Origin: F1-120-MAGs023 sp038228615
GTDB taxonomy: Bacteria; Actinomycetota; Acidimicrobiia; IMCC26256; PALSA-610
DNA: 57,422 nt
Assembly (NCBI GenBank): GCA_038228615.1
Contig: JBBRPC010000001.1
Span: 1-57,422 of the forward strand
Direction: 5' to 3'
Notes under the pieces: generated by a model
The model's input: only the letters and a program-made list of their open reading frames with translations
What the model was told of the DNA's origin: nothing
Database searches by the model: none
Shown: in pieces, positions 50,293 through 57,422 of the stretch
Position numbering within the stretch: the first letter of the stretch is position 1
Layout of the letters: each line of letters begins with the position of its first letter
Translations under genes and position numbers: made by a program

Positions 50293-51204
50293 TCAGGTCT
50301 CGATGGCGTGGCGGCCGTTCTCGAGCCAGATCCGCAACGTCGGGTCGAGAGTGGATGCTGCCTCGTCGTACAAGGCGAGGTCGTCGGCGGTGAGCACGTC
50401 GCGCCATCGGCCGTTCGTGCCCTTGTAGAAGAAACGCGCCGCGCCGCCTTGAAAGATCATCGAGCTTGGGTCGTCGTCGCCGCGAGCTTCGCCGCGCATT
50501 GCGTCGAAGCCGACAACGGCGACGAGCGCGGGCCACATGTCCTCCTCGATCTCAATGTCGAGGAACTCCGCGATACGACGCATCTCCGACTCGGTGTCGG
50601 CGAGCAGATCGCCATAGTGCACAAACATGATGTTCGGGAGGTCACGGGATGCCCACCAAGTCGCGAGATGATGGTGGTGCGACCAAAACGGCCAGCCGTC
50701 CGGCTCCCATTCGAACCATCCCTCAGCAATCCAGCGCGGCCAGAGTTCACGAGGTGAGCCCGGAGCACGTGGGAGCTCCGGTCCTGGTCGCTGCGCATCG
50801 TTGAACAGTTCGTAGGCGAGATCGGTGTACGACGAATAGTGGTTCCAAAACGACATGAACACGTCGCGCGTATCGCGTCCGACGACGAGATACTTAGCGT
50901 TCGGGAAGTAGCGCAATCCGTCGAGGGCGAGATGGCTCTTCAGGAACCGCCGATGGCGCTGGGCTTCGATGGATTCGAGCATGGGCTCGAGCGGCCCCAT
51001 GAACCGAGCGTCGATCCACGGCGAAACTGCCTGCAGGTCGACAGGGCCCGCACCGAGAATCAACGCGGCGACGATCCGTTGCATCCACGTCGTCCCGGCC
51101 TTATACGCGGTCGTGATGACGACGTCATCATCACGCGGCACGACGCGGTCCCAGCGCGTGCTGTCGAGGTGATGGTTCCTGTACTCGCGAGTCCGCTCCG
51201 GCAT
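50293..51204 (-). CDS. PAPS-dependent sulfotransferase
   Basis: 303 residues from ATG 51204 (GTG 51216 alternative; GGTGG 7 bases before the ATG). The 5'-phosphosulfate-binding loop is ITTAYKAGTTWMQRIV, the 3'-phosphate site is YLVVGRDTRDVFMSFWNHY, and the C-terminal FFYKGTNGRWRDVL is the RKGxxGDWK-like PAPS loop. The catalytic His is expected in FLKSHLALDGL. It sulfates a small hydroxyl compound or lipid. It is the last gene before the tRNA fragment and ends next to the HAD gene on the same strand. Confidence 0.88.
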   Translation of the reverse strand: MPERTREYRNHHLDSTRWDRVVPRDDDVVITTAYKAGTTWMQRIVAALILGAGPVDLQAVSPWIDARFMGPLEPMLESIEAQRHRRFLKSHLALDGLRYFPNAKYLVVGRDTRDVFMSFWNHYSSYTDLAYELFNDAQRPGPELPRAPGSPRELWPRWIAEGWFEWEPDGWPFWSHHHHLATWWASRDLPNIMFVHYGDLLADTESEMRRIAEFLDIEIEEDMWPALVAVVGFDAMRGEARGDDDPSSMIFQGGAARFFYKGTNGRWRDVLTADDLALYDEAASTLDPTLRIWLENGRHAIET

Positions 51205-51266
51205 ACTGGCCACCACGCCAAAGTGTAGAGCGCATCCCCGATACGCATCCGACCTGGGCTTTTGAG

Positions 51267-51308
51267 AGCCGAAGAGGAGACTCGAACTCCTGACCTGCTC
51301 ATTACGAG
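51267..51308 (-). other. 3' half of tRNA-Thr(CGU) without a 5' half: probable attachment site
   Basis: Read on the minus strand: anticodon loop CTCGTAA (51308-51302) with anticodon CGT, 3' anticodon stem TGAGC (51301-51297), variable loop AGGTC (51296-51292), T-arm AGGAG-TTCGAGT-CTCCT (51291-51275) and 3' acceptor strand CTTCGGC (51274-51268) plus discriminator T (51267). The 5' acceptor GCCGAAG, D-arm and 5' anticodon stem are absent from the next 50 bases upstream on that strand. Homology begins at the anticodon loop, the usual crossover of tyrosine integrases, so this is read as a displaced tRNA end (attR). Confidence 0.72.
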
Positions 51309-51360
51309 AAGGCTAAGAATCGTCCGTACAGCATTTTTGGTGTAGCTACTCGAAACTCGC

Positions 51361-53310
51361 TCAACGAGGCAGCGCGGGCAGCGCGCCGTGGCAAAGCCAT
51401 TCGCGTATTGCAAGGCATGCTGCGACATCGTCCTCGTTATAGCGGAGCAGACGCGATTGAGCGGCAAGGTCTCCACCAATAGCGTCTTCGTGCCAGAGCA
51501 TCGAAAGGTCGCCGCCAGCATCGACAGCATCCCAACTAGCGCCAGCGAAGGGCGCGATTTTCTTCAAACCAGATCCGGCTGCGCCAACAGCGACGCGGTT
51601 GAACTCTCGTTCCAAATCGACCCACACATCAACATCGGCGACCAACGTTCGGATCTCGGCCATTCGTCGCCGAGGGTTCCCAGTGAACGGTGCTGCGCGC
51701 CGAAGCTTGCCAATCTCGGCTGCGTCATGCCAGCTGTATACCTTCACCGTCAATCCGTCTGACTTTGCTGCTTCGATCGCGGCGAGGATCCATTCCCAGA
51801 ATTCTTCGAAGAGGAGGCCTTCGGCGGTCGCGGTGATGTCCTCCCATCGAGCAAAGGGCCGGTACCCATTTGCTTCCCGAAACGCATGATCGGATCGGTT
51901 CGTTAACAGCGTTCCCCAGAGATAGACAGCGCCGTCAAAATCGTTTTCCATGTCGATGTCGATCTCGATGTCAGCGCGCGGGACCGCAGTCGAACCGACA
52001 TCGCGTCGCCGATGAGGTCGACCGCCGCCGTGCACCGCGACCCATGCGATGTCGACAAGTTCAGCGACATTTGCAACCTCGCCCTGAAGCGATAGCGCGC
52101 GGGGATCCAATGCAAGCAAGTCACCGGCGTTGGCGATACCGCATGCATCCAGTGCGCGCAACTGCCGTACTGCCTTTCGACCCAAGACGGCCTTCATCGG
52201 CGTCGCCGGTTCGTGTCGCCCAGCGGTCTCGAACACTCCCAGCAACGAAACATCCACGGGAAAATCATCGATCAATCGCGCAGTAGTTGGATCGACTGCC
52301 GCAAGATCAACACGAGACCGGTAGCCGATGCGACGCAATGATGACCATTGTTTGTAGCCCACTCGCGGGAGCAGACTCACGTCGCCGGAGCCGCCCATAA
52401 GTGCTGGCAAACAATGGTCGCGCCACTCGCAGTCTGCGCATTCCGCGCACTTCATCGGGTCGGTCAGGAGCGGGATGGCTGGATCTTCACGATGGCGCAC
52501 AGCCGTCGCGGCGATGTCGAGGCGGAACGCGAACTCGAAGTCGTAGCGCTGCAACGCCGACTCCGTTTCGTCTCGAAACGGTGCGGCATTCGAGCGGAAT
52601 CGCGGCCAGCTCAAATCTGCCCAGACCACACCAGGCTCGTCGTTGCCAATGATTCCACCCCACACCGGCCCGTCGCCCGAAGCGCCGTGACCGCACGCTT
52701 CGAGCATCCTCCAATAGTGGGCCAGTTGCAGCAGGTCGTTGCGCCGAGATTCACTGTTGGCATCGAAACGGTCGTCGACCGTTTCAGCATCCTCGAAGAA
52801 CGGAGTATCGAGGGGCGAGACCGACGCGGGCAACCCTTTTGACTCAGCCAAGGCCCGGTGATTCTTCACATCGATAGGCCAGTAACAGGGCTTTCCTGTG
52901 TCCGAAAGTCGTTCACCTGCGCGCACGAGCACGTCGGGTCTGCCGGTGCGACCGCCGCCATCGTCATTGGGCAGCGTGCCGCCGACGATCACCGGCGCTC
53001 CACTTTCCATTCCGCGAACAGTCGCGGCAACCGCGTCGGTCACGTCGCGGTCGATCCTCAACGCCCCGTCGAACTGCTGCGTGATCAGTGCCTCGAATTC
53101 GTTGCCCTTGTCGAAACGCCTCTGCATCGCCGCGCTCGGTGCGGCAATTGCGACACCACTCGGCGCATCAAACTGGAGCTGCGTTCGCACCGGACATCGC
53201 CTCGCGGCATACGCCCCGAGTGGGCGTAAGCCGATGCGTGAGAGCTTCGCAACGTAGGGGTCGTACGCACGCGTCATCTCGTTAGCGACGAGGTCTGGAG
53301 CGTCGGCCAT
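51361..53310 (-). CDS. TM0106-family RecB-like nuclease with C-terminal RNase H-like domain
   Basis: 649 residues with two nuclease domains. The RecB/PD-(D/E)xK domain spans about 25-300: D125 in RTGRPDVLVRAG and D147-x-K149 in PIDVKNHR are the catalytic residues, and four cysteines, C39 (RRCPVRTQL) and C291, C294, C300 (CADCEWRDHC; also C288), match the Fe-S staple of Cas4/AddB. A DEDD-type RNase H-like domain occupies about 465-649: EIDIDMENDFDGAVYLWG, YSWHDAAEIGKL and LLRYNEDDVAACLAIREWL. Such proteins are linked to DNA repair or defence. Its ATG follows the restriction-modification stop by 1 base, implying one transcript. Confidence 0.85.
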   Translation of the reverse strand: MADAPDLVANEMTRAYDPYVAKLSRIGLRPLGAYAARRCPVRTQLQFDAPSGVAIAAPSAAMQRRFDKGNEFEALITQQFDGALRIDRDVTDAVAATVRGMESGAPVIVGGTLPNDDGGGRTGRPDVLVRAGERLSDTGKPCYWPIDVKNHRALAESKGLPASVSPLDTPFFEDAETVDDRFDANSESRRNDLLQLAHYWRMLEACGHGASGDGPVWGGIIGNDEPGVVWADLSWPRFRSNAAPFRDETESALQRYDFEFAFRLDIAATAVRHREDPAIPLLTDPMKCAECADCEWRDHCLPALMGGSGDVSLLPRVGYKQWSSLRRIGYRSRVDLAAVDPTTARLIDDFPVDVSLLGVFETAGRHEPATPMKAVLGRKAVRQLRALDACGIANAGDLLALDPRALSLQGEVANVAELVDIAWVAVHGGGRPHRRRDVGSTAVPRADIEIDIDMENDFDGAVYLWGTLLTNRSDHAFREANGYRPFARWEDITATAEGLLFEEFWEWILAAIEAAKSDGLTVKVYSWHDAAEIGKLRRAAPFTGNPRRRMAEIRTLVADVDVWVDLEREFNRVAVGAAGSGLKKIAPFAGASWDAVDAGGDLSMLWHEDAIGGDLAAQSRLLRYNEDDVAACLAIREWLCHGALPALPR

Positions 53311-53311
53311 T

Positions 53312-56056
53312 TCAGGTCAACGAAAGCCGCTGCGAACCCGCCGAAGTTTCAAACGGGTGGTATGGACGCGTGCCGGCGGAGATCTCGCGATTGCGTTCTA
53401 GCAAGAGATGCACGATCGCGTCATCGTCATGCGCAACCGCTGGCGGCCATCCGTAGGCGTCGGCGACGGCCAAGTCAAGCTTTTGGTGCAAGGCAGGAAG
53501 GTCTGAATACGCACCGTCTTCGACGCGGTTGTATAACTCCGTCAGGCCGATTTGTTCACTGACGCAGATCTCTTCCCGGCGCGCCACGATCCTGCGAGAA
53601 CACTCGGCGACTGCCTCGGCAGCGTGGGCGGTGGGAGAGTCGGGCCAGGGAAACGTCTCGAAGACCGTTGTCGGCGTATAGCGCAGGTCCGCCTTCAACG
53701 TTGAAGATCGCGACCACGCCCATGCAATATGAGCCCGAGCACATAACACACCCATGGAGAAGTCATCGTCGAAGGGGAACACGACTGTGGCGTCGCTTGG
53801 GCAAGTAGTTACAGGAATCCAAGTAGCGAAGAACCGCTTCCCGTGCCTAACCGCAACGACGAATCGAGCCTTGCCTTCGGCCGCCTTTCGCAGTTTCGGT
53901 CGCGGGCGCCCGAAACGCCACCAAAATGCGCGAAATCCAGGGTCATCGTTTGCATCCCGAACAGGTTTCACGCGTTCGCGCACGATTTTGAGAGCCGCCG
54001 GATACTGCATCGCTTCTTCGAGCGGGCGAATTCCGAAGTTGATGATCCAGCGTCGAGCCTGCTGTGCTGGATCCTCGGCAATGTCGTCTGAGGTGACGAA
54101 CGGAATGACAACGTCGCCATAGCGCGCGTCCGTCAATGCAAGTAACCCCGCGGCTTCGTCGTCGCTCACGATAAATCCTTCACCCACCGGAATCGGTCCT
54201 TGAAAACTGTGGGATTTGTTGGCTTTGAGCGTCGCAACGTGACCCGTCGAGCGTTCTGGAGTCCGCAACTCGGGCGTGATCCCAGCGACAACGACACCAT
54301 CGAGTATGAACTGATCGACGACTTCAGGGCGCTTCACCCAGTTGACCAGACTTACGTGCACCTTCGCTTCACCCGGCCATTTCTGCGTAGACACGGCATC
54401 GGTGATCACACCGTTGTTACCGTCGATGTATTCAAGCGATGCGGAACGCGCCTTGTTCTGCGACACAGAGTTCGTGCCTACGAGCCCGGCACGCTGACCC
54501 GGTTGGAGTTGGTCGTGCGCTTTGCGGAACCAATACACGCAGTAGTCCTTGACCCCGACATTGAACGTCTTCTTCAGCATCGCGACATAGGCATCTCCGC
54601 GCGCGCCTCGAACGAGCTGCGATCCAAGAAACGGAGGGTTGCCAATGATGCAGTCGACTGTTGGCCAGTCTTTGACCAACGCGTCGCCGACTTCAATGCT
54701 TTTCATATCCACGAGTGGAAGCACCGGTTCGGCAGGTCCGAATCGATCCGACATTTGTTTGTGGCCCATCCACAACGTCACGCGAGCTATGAACGCGGTG
54801 ATCGGTTCGAGCTCGATGCCGTGAAGATTGTCGAGGCGGTAGTAGGGCAACGGTTCGGGGGGCGCGGCGTGCCCGGTCGATCCAGCCAACGCAACGATCC
54901 GACGCTTGCACTCCGATTCCAGCTGTCGTAGCTCCCGGTACGCTACGTACAGGAAGTTGCCACAACCGCAAGCCGGGTCGAGCACACGAAACGTGCAGAG
55001 GCGATCCAACACGGCGCGAGCTTCAGCAGGTGTCTTCGCAGCATCGATCTGCTCACGCCATGGGCGGACAATCGTTGGCCCGACGATCTTCATGATGTCC
55101 GACTCGTGGGTGTAATGAGCGCCGAGCTTCCATCGCTGCTCCTTACCCAAACAGCCTTCCATCAACGACCCGAAAATGGTGGGGTCGACGTTTTTCCAAT
55201 CAAACCGCGCAGCTTCGCGTAGCAGCAACAATTCGTCGTGGTTCAAGGTCACTTTTGCTGGCTTCGCAAACAACGAACCGTTGACATATTTGGTGCCCGC
55301 AAGGATGCCAACGCGCCCGTAATCGTCCTCGTCGTTGAGCACGTCGAACATATCGCCGAGTAGCGCACGCGACGTGAGTTGAGGGTTCTCGAGCAGCGTG
55401 TCAATGATGCGTTGCACAGGATGTCCCTCAAGCATCGCGAGATCCTCGGCAAAAAGACACCACACGATCTGCAAAATGAATCGCTGAATCTCTTCAGGTG
55501 CGGCTGCATCACGCGCCTTCAACTCGCGATACAGGACACCGATCGTGCTCGCAGCCTCGGTTGTCAGTTCCTTATTTGTCGTTCCAAATAGCGGGTCGTG
55601 TCCGACACCAGCGAGGAACAGAAGCGTTTCATAACGATCGGGCAACTCCGCGAGGGTGAAATCAGCGCGCGGCTCAGTCGGATATTTCCCCGGCTCCCAG
55701 ACCTCGAAACGGCCGAACGCGCAAAGCACAACGTACGGCGGAGCCGGCCTATCCGAAGCGCTGTCCGATGAGTGAAGCCAATAGTCCAGCGCCTGCTTAC
55801 GATGCTCGGCAAGTTTCTCCGCGCGATGCGGAGCCTTCATTTCGATAATGGCGACGCCCGGGAAGAAGAGATCCATGATTCCCGCAGAAGTATGGGAATC
55901 TTCAAAAAGCGCGCCCGCGGCCTTTCGATTGTTGCCATAGCACTCGAAGAGGTCGTTGAGAAAAGTCTGCGCCTCGGACCGTTCCGTTCCCGCGTACAGA
56001 GCCCACTCAGCGACAAACTTTCGAAGGTTCGCCTGGATTTCTGCGCCCGACAGCAC
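53312..56056 (-). CDS. Type IIL (MmeI-like) single-chain restriction-modification enzyme
   Basis: 914 residues from GTG 56056, close to the 919 of MmeI. Nuclease: IMDLFFPGVAIIEMKAPH gives D62-x9-E72-x-K74, exactly the MmeI spacing. A helical spacer leads to an adenine methyltransferase with motif I RVLDPACGCGNFLYVAYREL (residues about 357-376) and motif IV CIIGNPPFLGS (NPPF 473-476). The C-terminal ~300 residues form the target-recognition and tail region (RTPERSTGHVATL, VVFPFDDDFSMGVLCARAHI). Such enzymes methylate one strand of an asymmetric site and cut about 20 bases away. The start was chosen just after the previous stop; upstream frame overlaps that gene. Confidence 0.87.
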   Translation of the reverse strand: MLSGAEIQANLRKFVAEWALYAGTERSEAQTFLNDLFECYGNNRKAAGALFEDSHTSAGIMDLFFPGVAIIEMKAPHRAEKLAEHRKQALDYWLHSSDSASDRPAPPYVVLCAFGRFEVWEPGKYPTEPRADFTLAELPDRYETLLFLAGVGHDPLFGTTNKELTTEAASTIGVLYRELKARDAAAPEEIQRFILQIVWCLFAEDLAMLEGHPVQRIIDTLLENPQLTSRALLGDMFDVLNDEDDYGRVGILAGTKYVNGSLFAKPAKVTLNHDELLLLREAARFDWKNVDPTIFGSLMEGCLGKEQRWKLGAHYTHESDIMKIVGPTIVRPWREQIDAAKTPAEARAVLDRLCTFRVLDPACGCGNFLYVAYRELRQLESECKRRIVALAGSTGHAAPPEPLPYYRLDNLHGIELEPITAFIARVTLWMGHKQMSDRFGPAEPVLPLVDMKSIEVGDALVKDWPTVDCIIGNPPFLGSQLVRGARGDAYVAMLKKTFNVGVKDYCVYWFRKAHDQLQPGQRAGLVGTNSVSQNKARSASLEYIDGNNGVITDAVSTQKWPGEAKVHVSLVNWVKRPEVVDQFILDGVVVAGITPELRTPERSTGHVATLKANKSHSFQGPIPVGEGFIVSDDEAAGLLALTDARYGDVVIPFVTSDDIAEDPAQQARRWIINFGIRPLEEAMQYPAALKIVRERVKPVRDANDDPGFRAFWWRFGRPRPKLRKAAEGKARFVVAVRHGKRFFATWIPVTTCPSDATVVFPFDDDFSMGVLCARAHIAWAWSRSSTLKADLRYTPTTVFETFPWPDSPTAHAAEAVAECSRRIVARREEICVSEQIGLTELYNRVEDGAYSDLPALHQKLDLAVADAYGWPPAVAHDDDAIVHLLLERNREISAGTRPYHPFETSAGSQRLSLT

Positions 56057-56069
56057 TAGCGAGAACCGT

Positions 56070-56324
56070 CTAAACCAAGCGTTGCTGCGCGCCCGAAAGA
56101 TACGCCTCTTCGAACAACGCCTTGTGTGCATCTGCAAGCGACTTGGCTGCTGTGCGTAGTGCGAGTTCAGTGTTCCTATCGCGGCCCAGCAACGCCACGG
56201 CCTTTACAGCCCGGTCCGCGCGTCGTTGCGCCTTTTCGATGTTCAAGAGCGTTTCGGCGACCTCGGCCATAGCGGTCTCATGGGCCACCTGCTCCACGGA
56301 TCGCTCGCTAAATGATGCGCTCAT
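56070..56324 (-). CDS. Small helical protein upstream of the restriction-modification gene
   Basis: 84 residues: MSASFSERSVEQVAHETAMA, ETLLNIEKAQRRADRAVKAV, then LGRDRNTELALRTAAKSLAD and ALFEEAYLSGAQQRLV. Highly helical and charged with Ala-rich heptad-like spacing, no DNA-binding helix-turn-helix apparent. It ends 13 bases before the GTG of the restriction-modification enzyme, so it leads that operon. Possible accessory, antitoxin-like or controller protein; the function is unknown. Confidence 0.6.
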   Translation of the reverse strand: MSASFSERSVEQVAHETAMAEVAETLLNIEKAQRRADRAVKAVALLGRDRNTELALRTAAKSLADAHKALFEEAYLSGAQQRLV

Positions 56325-56392
56325 GGCTCGCTACCGTATCCGTCCGCTCGATGGCTCGCAGGCTCAAAGCCGGGCCAAAACCCGATTCTCGT

Positions 56393-56410
56393 GATCATGC
56401 ACTCATGATC
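56393..56410. promoter_or_regulatory. Perfect inverted repeat upstream of the defence operon
   Basis: GATCATG (56393-56399) and CATGATC (56404-56410) are exact reverse complements with a 4-base CACT spacer, 69 bases upstream of the 84-residue gene and 55 bases after the stop of the Trp-rich gene. Its symmetry and size suit a dimeric repressor. A second weak hairpin (CGGG/CCCG near 56371-56384) lies beside it. No controller gene is recognised in the window. Confidence 0.45.
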
Positions 56411-56465
56411 GCACAGGGCTGCGACACCGTCGAGTGTTACACGGTATCGGCTTCCGCCGAACCAG

Positions 56466-57422
56466 TCACTCCGCCTTCGTAAACGATACCCCGACCACGT
56501 GCAATCGATGCGGCCCGGCAAACCAACGGCCTGTCAGGCGCGATCGGCGGTACGTGCCAAGCCAACCGACCGGTTTGACGACCACTTCGACGCGCCATGA
56601 ACGATTGCCGATGTCGGGCAATCCCGCGCCTTGCTCGCCCAGCGCGGCGTACCAGCCGGTCATCGAATCGAGCATAAGTACGGCGCGACGTTCGGCCCGC
56701 CCAGAACGCAACATCACAGCACCGCCGAAACGCGGCTCAGCGGGACCACCGCAATGCATAGAAAGGTGAAGCGGGTCGGTGCCTCCGGTGAGCGGATTGG
56801 CGATGCCGGAGGACTCTGCATCGCAGTATCTGCGGTCGATCCAATCGCGATCGGTAAAGCTTCGACTTTGTGCAGCACCGAACCAATCGGTCGACCACAG
56901 CCACGCTGCAAACCAATCGAGTTGGCCGTCGCGATCCCAAATGTTTGCGATGAGTTCGAAACGATGGTCAGCGTTTGGTTTCCCATTCTCGTACCACCAG
57001 CGCAGCCCGCGTCCAGGGTCTGACCATCCGAATGAGTACAGCAGCAGATGCAGCAACGGTGTCCAGTATGCGGCTGCAATCATGTGATCAACGCCACGTT
57101 CCGGAATCGCGAGTATGTCGCGCATCGGGCCAGGTGAAGCAAGCGATCGATACAACCAAGGAACGTGCGCGTTCCATGTCGGGTCGCCGAAGTACAGGAT
57201 GTCGGCCGGAGTGTTTCCCGCGTCGCTGACATCGGAGTCAGCTTCATCGGTTTTTGCTTGGAACGCTTCGATGGTTGCCGCATCGACTTTTGAAAAGGTT
57301 GCTACTTCAACGGTTTCGATTGCGACGTCCCTCTCCAAAACAGCCGGTTCAATGTCGCTGACGTTCGTGACTCCGAAGCCTTCGAGTTCATAGGTAATTC
57401 CGTTGCCGCCGCTGCCGTCGGC
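56466..57422 (-). CDS. Unknown Trp-rich protein, C-terminal part (runs off right edge)
   Basis: The open frame continues to the last base of the window with no start needed, so at least 318 residues of a longer protein are present. The edge segment is Gly/Glu-rich with an acidic linker (KTDEADSDVSDAGNTPADIL); the body is rich in Trp and aromatic residues: FGDPTWNAHVPWLYRSLA, YWTPLLHLLLYSFGWSDPGR, WFAAWLWSTDWFGAAQSRSF, then DPLHLSMHCGGPAEPRFGGA and WRVEVVVKPVGWLGTYRRSR. No catalytic motif or membrane segment is clear. It precedes the restriction-modification operon on the same strand by 141 bases. Not recognised. Confidence 0.7.
   Translation of the reverse strand, partial: ADGSGGNGITYELEGFGVTNVSDIEPAVLERDVAIETVEVATFSKVDAATIEAFQAKTDEADSDVSDAGNTPADILYFGDPTWNAHVPWLYRSLASPGPMRDILAIPERGVDHMIAAAYWTPLLHLLLYSFGWSDPGRGLRWWYENGKPNADHRFELIANIWDRDGQLDWFAAWLWSTDWFGAAQSRSFTDRDWIDRRYCDAESSGIANPLTGGTDPLHLSMHCGGPAEPRFGGAVMLRSGRAERRAVLMLDSMTGWYAALGEQGAGLPDIGNRSWRVEVVVKPVGWLGTYRRSRLTGRWFAGPHRLHVVGVSFTKAE

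Larger units (their letters stand above)
51267..57422. mobile_element. Probable tRNA-Thr-integrated island, partial (right end outside window)
   Basis: The tRNA 3' remnant faces low coordinates, so the inserted DNA should lie above 51308, with the intact tRNA and usually an integrase at the far end beyond the window. The genes in this span (RecB/RNase H nuclease, type IIL restriction-modification enzyme, small helical protein, Trp-rich unknown protein) are all leftward, tightly packed and of the defence type often carried by islands. No integrase, transposase or second att copy is visible here, so the boundary is inferred from one side only. Confidence 0.5.

Noticed and set aside
51309..51360. 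A tRNA intron separating the two halves of tRNA-Thr
   Set aside because: No GCCGAAG 5' acceptor, D-arm or 5' anticodon stem exists between 51309 and the nuclease gene, so this is not an interrupted tRNA within reach.

Overview
The window looks like a chromosomal segment of an actinobacterium, most likely class Acidimicrobiia (Ilumatobacter-like). This placement is inferred from gene content and was not tested by a search. Supporting traits are a lipB / sucB / lpdA lipoyl block, ergothioneine genes egtB-egtD, a SufC-SufS-SufU iron-sulfur set, B-type succinate dehydrogenase in sdhC-A-B order, several FadE/FadD-like lipid genes, a TIGR02569-like kinase-fold protein, a CadI/ArsI-type lyase, frequent GTG starts and many 4-base stop/start overlaps. 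Gene density is very high and almost every intergenic gap is under 150 bases.

Layout. (1) 1-3074, minus strand: lpdA, sucB and a truncated lipB. (2) 3136-18636: a surface-glycan locus with an oligosaccharide flippase, eight glycosyltransferase genes (nine GT domains), a SAM-methyltransferase-like protein, a divergent polysaccharide pyruvyl transferase-like protein and a GDP-4-keto-6-deoxy-mannose reductase-like enzyme. Most genes are joined by GTGA/ATGA overlaps. (3) 18624-27316: an alpha/beta hydrolase with Arg at the nucleophile position, a DUF1802 protein, an EEP hydrolase, two acyl-CoA dehydrogenases, a UPF0104/AglD-like membrane protein, a polyprenol-phosphate glycosyltransferase plus methyltransferase pair, and an MBL hydrolase. 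(4) 27424-32336: egtB-egtD followed by sufC-sufS-sufU, with a perfect inverted repeat just before sufC. (5) 32473-45517: a 58-residue protein, L,D-transpeptidase, NicO/RcnA-like transporter, thioesterase, sdhCAB, SRPBCC protein, NlpC/P60 protein, FadD-like ligase, rhodanese, HDOD protein and kinase-fold protein. (6) 45614-48901: an SRPBCC protein, then an arsenic locus (arsR diverging from cadI/arsI - aquaporin - arsC) whose distal end has decayed: arsC is cut off and runs into remnants of two short-chain dehydrogenase genes. (7) 49183-51204: a small conserved-looking protein, HAD hydrolase and sulfotransferase. (8) 51267-57422: the 3' half of a tRNA-Thr(CGU) gene with no 5' half, which I read as an attachment-site scar, followed by a defence-like block: a two-nuclease-domain RecB/RNase H protein, an MmeI-like type IIL restriction-modification enzyme, a small helical protein and a large Trp-rich unknown protein running off the right edge.

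How the parts work together. Region 2 can build and export a lipid-linked surface glycan; the flippase, GTs and 6-deoxyhexose reductase fit one pathway, although no polymerase or chain-length regulator is visible. Region 4 pairs thiol-antioxidant synthesis with Fe-S assembly; EgtB is an iron enzyme. Region 6 is an As(III) sensor / organoarsenical lyase / channel unit whose reductase is now broken. Region 8 is the best candidate for an under-described system: a probable tRNA-integrated island carrying a single-chain restriction-modification enzyme tightly coupled to an Fe-S RecB-like nuclease fused to an RNase H-like exonuclease domain.
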